This document shows, piece by piece, positions 60,229 through 64,000 of a stretch of DNA of 64,000 nucleotides. The notes below the pieces were generated by a model. The model was not told the origin of the DNA, ran no database searches, and saw only the letters and a list, made by a program, of their open reading frames with translations. The stretch is from contig NZ_LMDJ01000035.1 of assembly GCF_001425045.1 (NCBI RefSeq), positions 186,001 to 250,000 of the forward strand. The letters are read 5' to 3'. This DNA is from Massilia sp. Root351. Lineage in GTDB: Bacteria > Pseudomonadota > Gammaproteobacteria > Burkholderiales > Burkholderiaceae_D. The position numbers were made by a program, and so were the translations under genes. The first letter of the stretch is position 1; each line of letters opens with the position of its first letter.

Positions 60229-60369
60229 ATGCCGCATGCCGCCTGCCTCTCCCGCCGTTTGATTAACAGAACGGCACTCCCATTTCCGGCATAACCACAG
60301 TAAAATGCTTGAGCCTTTGGCAAATCCTGGCCGATGGGCCGCCAAGCCGACTCCTTTACTGATCGTTTT

Positions 60370-61155
60370 ATGTCCAAAAGCTCGTTCCAAAAGCCCATCG
60401 AAATCAAGATTTCCACTGTAGTCGCTGTTTCCGCCATCCTGTACACCTCGGATGGCGTCGCACTCGACGCTGCGCTCAACGAAATGACCGGCGGCACGCC
60501 CGATTTCTTCGAGGGCGACCTGGCCGTGATCGACGTCGGCTCGCTGGCGCCCGGCTGCGAACGCATCGACTGGGCAAGCACTATTGCCCTCCTGAAAAAA
60601 TACCGCTTGAACCCGGTGGCAGTCCGCAATGCCGCGCCGGACATGGTGGACGAGATCGTGGCCCACGGCCTGTCGCTGGACAGCGGCAAGCGCGACGAGC
60701 CGGCCCCGGCCAAGCCGCCCCGGCCGGCCAAGGTGGAAGCCCCGGTGCCGACCCCGACTGCGGCATCCGGCACCGCCGCGCCCACCCTGGCGCCCGGCAA
60801 CGCCCCCGCCGGCACCATGATCATCGACACCCCGGTACGCGCCGGCCAGCGCATCTACGCGCGCGGCGGCGACCTGATCGTCACGGCCGTGGTCAACAAC
60901 GGCGCCGAGATCATTGCCGACGGCAGCATACATGTTTACAACACCCTCAACGGCCGCGCGCTGGCGGGCGCTTCCGGCAATGCCGAGGCGCGCATCTTCG
61001 CTATGTCGATGTCGCCGGAGTTGGTGTCGATTGCCGGCGTGTACAGCACTTTTGAAGACGGTTTCCCCGCCGAGCACGCACGCAAGCCGACACAAATCAG
61101 CCTGGTGGGGGACCGAATCGATATACTATCTGTCAATTCACCTACTCGCGCTTAA
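60370..61155 (+). CDS. minC: Septum site-determining protein MinC
   Basis: This 261-residue cell-division inhibitor blocks FtsZ ring formation near the poles together with MinD. The N-terminal domain (EIKISTVVAVSAILY) is followed by a Pro/Ala-rich linker (about residues 108-150). The C-terminal beta-helix has VRAGQRIYARGGDLIVTAVV, NNGAEIIADGSIHVYNTL and NGRALAGASG, the family core. ATG 60370 is chosen. It leads the minCDE operon, 27 bp before minD. Confidence 0.95.
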   Translation: MSKSSFQKPIEIKISTVVAVSAILYTSDGVALDAALNEMTGGTPDFFEGDLAVIDVGSLAPGCERIDWASTIALLKKYRLNPVAVRNAAPDMVDEIVAHGLSLDSGKRDEPAPAKPPRPAKVEAPVPTPTAASGTAAPTLAPGNAPAGTMIIDTPVRAGQRIYARGGDLIVTAVVNNGAEIIADGSIHVYNTLNGRALAGASGNAEARIFAMSMSPELVSIAGVYSTFEDGFPAEHARKPTQISLVGDRIDILSVNSPTRA

Positions 61156-61182
61156 AGCATCAGCTTTGTAAAGGACTCTTTC

Positions 61183-61998
61183 GTGGCAAGAATTATCGTT
61201 GTAACGTCCGGTAAGGGCGGTGTCGGCAAGACCACTTCCAGCGCCAGCTTCTCTTCCGGCCTGGCCCTGCGCGGACACAAAACCGTGGTGATCGACTTCG
61301 ACGTCGGCCTGCGTAACCTGGACCTGATCATGGGCTGCGAACGCCGCGTGGTGTACGACCTGATCAACGTCATCAACAAAGAAGCGTCGCTGACCCAGGC
61401 GCTGATCAAGGACAAGCACTGCGACAACCTGTTCATCCTGCCCGCTTCGCAGACGCGCGACAAGGACGCGCTGTCGGAAGAAGGCGTGGAAGCGGTGCTG
61501 CACGAGCTGATCAACATGGGCTTCGAATACATCATCTGCGATTCGCCGGCCGGCATCGAGCACGGCGCGCTGATGGCGCTGACCTTCGCCGACGAGGCGC
61601 TGGTGGTGACCAATCCGGAGGTGTCGTCGGTGCGCGACTCGGACCGCATCCTCGGCATCATCCAGGCCAAGTCGCGCCGCGCGCAATCGGGCGGCGAGCC
61701 GGTCAAGGAACACCTGCTGATCACCCGCTACTCGCCCAAGCGCGTGGAAGCGGACGAAATGCTGTCTTACCAGGACGTGCAGGAAATCCTGCGCATTCCG
61801 CTGATCGGCATCATTCCGGAATCGGAATCGGTGCTGCACGCGTCGAACCAGGGGAATCCGGCCATCCATTTCAAGGGCACCGATGTGGCCGACGCCTACG
61901 AAGATGTGGTGTCGCGCTTCCTTGGCCAGGACCTGCCGCTGCGCTTTACGACCTACGAAAAGCCCGGCCTGCTGCAGCGTATTTTCGGAGGGAAGTGA
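61183..61998 (+). CDS. minD: Septum site-determining ATPase MinD
   Basis: This 271-residue ParA-type ATPase binds the membrane in its ATP form, recruits MinC and oscillates with MinE. The deviant Walker A is SGKGGVGKTTSS (K11 and K16), and VIDFDVGLRNLDLIMG follows. The amphipathic membrane-targeting helix is at the C-terminus (KPGLLQRIFGGK). The start is GTG at 61183 with AAGGA upstream. It ends one base before minE. Confidence 0.97.
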   Translation: MARIIVVTSGKGGVGKTTSSASFSSGLALRGHKTVVIDFDVGLRNLDLIMGCERRVVYDLINVINKEASLTQALIKDKHCDNLFILPASQTRDKDALSEEGVEAVLHELINMGFEYIICDSPAGIEHGALMALTFADEALVVTNPEVSSVRDSDRILGIIQAKSRRAQSGGEPVKEHLLITRYSPKRVEADEMLSYQDVQEILRIPLIGIIPESESVLHASNQGNPAIHFKGTDVADAYEDVVSRFLGQDLPLRFTTYEKPGLLQRIFGGK

Positions 61999-61999
61999 T

Positions 62000-62251
62000 A
62001 TGGCCCTGCTGTCCTTCCTGTTCCCGTCCAAGCCCAAGACGGCCACTGCCGCCAAGGAACGCTTGCAAATCATCATCGCGCGCGAACGCAATGGCCGCGC
62101 CGGTCCGGATTTCCTGCCCGCCCTGCATAAGGAACTGATCGAAGTGATCTCCAAGTACACCAAGGTGAACGCGGACGACATCAAGATTTCGCTGGACCGC
62201 CAGGGCAACCTGGAGGTGCTGGATGTGAACGTGGTGCTGCCGGACGCGTAA
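62000..62251 (+). CDS. minE: Cell division topological specificity factor MinE
   Basis: This 83-residue MinE stimulates MinD ATPase and drives pole-to-pole oscillation. The N-terminal amphipathic helix (MALLSFLFPSKPKTA) and the MinD-interacting segment KERLQIIIARERNG are plain, and the dimerisation domain follows. ATG 62000 lies one base after the minD stop with GGAGGG upstream, so translation is coupled. Confidence 0.97.
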   Translation: MALLSFLFPSKPKTATAAKERLQIIIARERNGRAGPDFLPALHKELIEVISKYTKVNADDIKISLDRQGNLEVLDVNVVLPDA

Positions 62252-62266
62252 TAATCCAGCGCAAAT

Positions 62267-62782
62267 TCAGAGAGGCGCGGCCTGCTGCTGCGCCAGCATC
62301 ACTTCCTGCGCCACCTTGGCGCAGGCTTCCACGTGCTGGTAGCCGATCTGGCGGAAGGCGAAAAAGCCGATCGCCGCCGCCGTGGCCTGGCCGGCCAGCG
62401 GCACGAAACGGGTCGCCTGCCTGGCGATCAAACCGGCGCCGGCCCGCTGCAGCAGCCGCAGCACCACTTCCCTGGTCACGTACTTGCCCACCATGGTGCC
62501 GCCCACGTTGACGGCCGCCTGGTAGGCCAGCAGCCGGAAACGCGGCTGCAAACGCCCCACCTGTTCCGGCGTCAGGCCGAACTCACGGTTGACGTCCTCG
62601 ATCAGCTCGGAAAACAGGCGCAGGTCGGACACCACGTCCAGGCCCGGGATCGGTACCGCCGAGATCCCGGCCGACACCGCCGCGCGCCGCTGCACCAGGC
62701 GCCGGCAGCGCGCGCGCACTTCTTCCAGCTCCCGGTCGGAGGCTGGAATCAATGTCCATTTGGCATCTTTTTTCGTAAACAT
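62267..62782 (-). CDS. Hypothetical membrane-associated protein (DUF697-like)
   Basis: This is a 171-residue protein. The segment VSAGISAVPIPGLDVVSDLR and the following FSELIEDVNREFGLTPEQV recall the C-terminal domain of YcjF/DUF697 and EcsC-type proteins. Two hydrophobic stretches (residues 36-50 and 118-140) could associate with the membrane. No catalytic motif is seen. It is convergent with minE, 15 bp away. Confidence 0.6.
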   Translation of the reverse strand: MFTKKDAKWTLIPASDRELEEVRARCRRLVQRRAAVSAGISAVPIPGLDVVSDLRLFSELIEDVNREFGLTPEQVGRLQPRFRLLAYQAAVNVGGTMVGKYVTREVVLRLLQRAGAGLIARQATRFVPLAGQATAAAIGFFAFRQIGYQHVEACAKVAQEVMLAQQQAAPL

Positions 62783-62956
62783 AGTGACTTTTCGTGTTAC
62801 GCAATTGTACCAAAGGACATTGAAAAGCCCGTTTTTACCGTGTACCGTGTAATCATACGACGAGTTTGCATAAGAACATCAGTGATTCCTATTGGAAAAA
62901 TCCCGTGGAAATCATCAATTTATGAAGTAATTAACACTCTGTCGCAAAAGCATGAC

Positions 62957-62962
62957 TATAAT
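62957..62962 (+). promoter_or_regulatory. Putative -10 element of the response regulator gene
   Basis: TATAAT lies 47 bp before the response regulator start in an AT-rich gap. The nearest -35-like hexamer, TTAACA at 62931-62936, has a 20-bp spacer, longer than usual. Confidence 0.4.
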
Positions 62963-63008
62963 TTAACTAACGGCAGCTGCACTGCCGGCTTCGACCCGCC
63001 CTATCATC

Positions 63009-63698
63009 ATGAGAATCGTAGTTCTAGACAATGACCGTAGCCAAGCCGACGTGATCTGCCAGGTGCTGACCTCGGCCGGTCATATCTGCCATGGCTTCCA
63101 GACCGGCAAGGACCTGCTCGGCCACTTGCGCAAGGACAGCTACGATATGCTGATCCTGGACTGGCAGGTGGCCGACATGGGCGGCGCCGAAGTGGTGCGC
63201 CGCGCCCGCGAAAAAATGCCGGAACAGGCACCCGTGCTGTTCCTCACCACCGCCTCCGGCGAGGATGACATCGTGGCCGGCCTGGCCGCCGGCAGCGACG
63301 ACTATATGATCAAGCCGCTGCGCCGCAGCGAACTGGTGGCGCGCGTGCAAGCGCTGCTGCGCCGCGCCTATCCCACCCAGAACGGCGCCGAACAGCTGCA
63401 ATTCGGCCAGTACGTCTTCGAAACCCGTCCGGGCCGCCTGCTGATGGACGGCGCCGTGCTGGACGTGACGCACAAGGAGTTCTACCTGGCGCTGCTGTTT
63501 TTCCGCAACATCGGCCGGCCGCTGTCGCGCGCCTACATCCACGAGGCGGTCTGGATACGGGAAACCGCCGTACCGTCGCGCACCATGGACACCCACGTCT
63601 CGCGGGTGCGCAACAAGCTGCAGCTGAAGCCGGAAAACGGCTTCCGCCTGGTGCCGGTGTACAGCTACGGTTACCGCCTGGAAAAGCTCGGCGCCTAA
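63009..63698 (+). CDS. OmpR/PhoB-type response regulator (orphan)
   Basis: This 229-residue two-component regulator has a receiver domain with acidic residues D7 and D9 (VVLDNDR), phosphoacceptor D51 (LILDWQV), T80/T81 and K102 (YMIKPLRRSEL). The C-terminal winged helix reads DVTHKEFYLALLFFRNIGRP and RTMDTHVSRVRNKLQL. No histidine kinase gene is adjacent on either side, so the partner is encoded elsewhere. The target is unknown. Confidence 0.93.
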   Translation: MRIVVLDNDRSQADVICQVLTSAGHICHGFQTGKDLLGHLRKDSYDMLILDWQVADMGGAEVVRRAREKMPEQAPVLFLTTASGEDDIVAGLAAGSDDYMIKPLRRSELVARVQALLRRAYPTQNGAEQLQFGQYVFETRPGRLLMDGAVLDVTHKEFYLALLFFRNIGRPLSRAYIHEAVWIRETAVPSRTMDTHVSRVRNKLQLKPENGFRLVPVYSYGYRLEKLGA

Positions 63699-63762
63699 TG
63701 CCGCCGGCCGCCGCATAGGGGCTATACGGCCCGGGCTGCCGGTCAGGCTGGACACATCACGG

Positions 63763-63768
63763 TATAAT
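63763..63768 (+). promoter_or_regulatory. Putative -10 element of hemA
   Basis: A consensus TATAAT lies 40 bp before the hemA start codon. The -35 region is poor. Confidence 0.5.
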
Positions 63769-63807
63769 GACCGGTAACGTTCCTATCCCGTCCGCACACT
63801 GTCTAAA

Positions 63808-64000
63808 ATGCAACTGCTTGCCGTCGGCCTCAACCACACCACCGCTCCAGTGTCGCTGCGCGAACAACTGGCGTTCGCCCCTGAGCAATTGGGCCAGGCG
63901 GTGACGGCTGCGCGCGCGTGGTTCGAGCGCATCGACCCGGTGGGCAGCGACGAAGCAGCCATCCTGTCCACCTGCAACCGCACCGAGCTGTACGCGGCCA
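63808..64000 (+). CDS. hemA: Glutamyl-tRNA reductase (3' partial)
   Basis: These are the first 64 residues of HemA, which reduces glutamyl-tRNA to glutamate-1-semialdehyde, the first committed step of haem synthesis by the C5 route. The start MQLLAVGLNHTTAPVSLREQ and the catalytic C56 in LSTCNRTELYA are diagnostic. The gene runs out of the window. ATG 63808 follows a TATAAT promoter element at 63763. Confidence 0.96.
   Translation, partial: MQLLAVGLNHTTAPVSLREQLAFAPEQLGQAVTAARAWFERIDPVGSDEAAILSTCNRTELYAA

Noticed and set aside
1..64000. CRISPR arrays, prophage genes, insertion sequences and integrases.
   Set aside because: No regularly spaced direct repeats, transposase or integrase motifs were seen on reading either strand.

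Overview
The window is GC-rich, almost fully coding DNA from a bacterial chromosome. The gene content points to a betaproteobacterium of the Burkholderiales, most like Oxalobacteraceae such as Massilia or Duganella: a phaA-phaB polyhydroxybutyrate pair, minCDE, MetR/metE, a CtpA-type protease, hemA, many TonB-dependent receptors and a plant-polysaccharide utilisation locus. The taxonomic call is inference from gene content. No phage, insertion sequence, integrase or CRISPR array was seen.

Layout. Positions 1-7454 are the edge of a surface-polysaccharide cluster: a GT4 glycosyltransferase cut by the window start, a Wzx-type flippase, a GT2 glycosyltransferase, a methyltransferase, galE and a large membrane protein. 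Positions 7514-12723 hold a fatty-acid beta-oxidation operon (acyl-CoA dehydrogenase, thiolase, FadJ-like bifunctional enzyme) divergent from a TetR regulator with paired operator-like palindromes. Positions 12846-15118 hold a guanine deaminase with a signal peptide and a GExH-motif protein of unknown role.

Positions 15147-26897 are the most interesting block. A LacI regulator and an MFS transporter run one way. A TonB-dependent receptor, a BNR-type beta-propeller lyase or hydrolase, a GH105 unsaturated glucuronyl hydrolase, a GH35 beta-galactosidase and a DUF2264 (GH154-like) protein run the other. Two copies of an 18-bp palindrome (TGTGGT-N6-ACCACA type) lie between the two arms. The enzyme set fits stepwise removal of Rha-GlcA-Gal side chains, as in arabinogalactan or gum. 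A FucP/GluP-type sugar permease follows at 28039-29343.

Positions 30201-37166 hold a TPR-glycosyltransferase protein, a TetR/TonB receptor/M14 carboxypeptidase module with its own paired palindromes, and a tRNA-Arg(CCG). Positions 37374-48186 hold a membrane cytochrome c, two tandem M13 metallopeptidase paralogues, a Spy-like periplasmic protein, a CtpA protease, a ketoacyl synthase III, a 169-bp imperfect direct repeat and a Kef-type antiporter. Positions 48198-56675 hold a dienoyl-CoA reductase, small proteins, proline iminopeptidase, a PLP amino-acid enzyme, phaB, phaA and a small phasin-like ORF. Positions 56762-64000 hold metR/metE with a perfect MetR box, minCDE, an orphan OmpR-type response regulator and the start of hemA.
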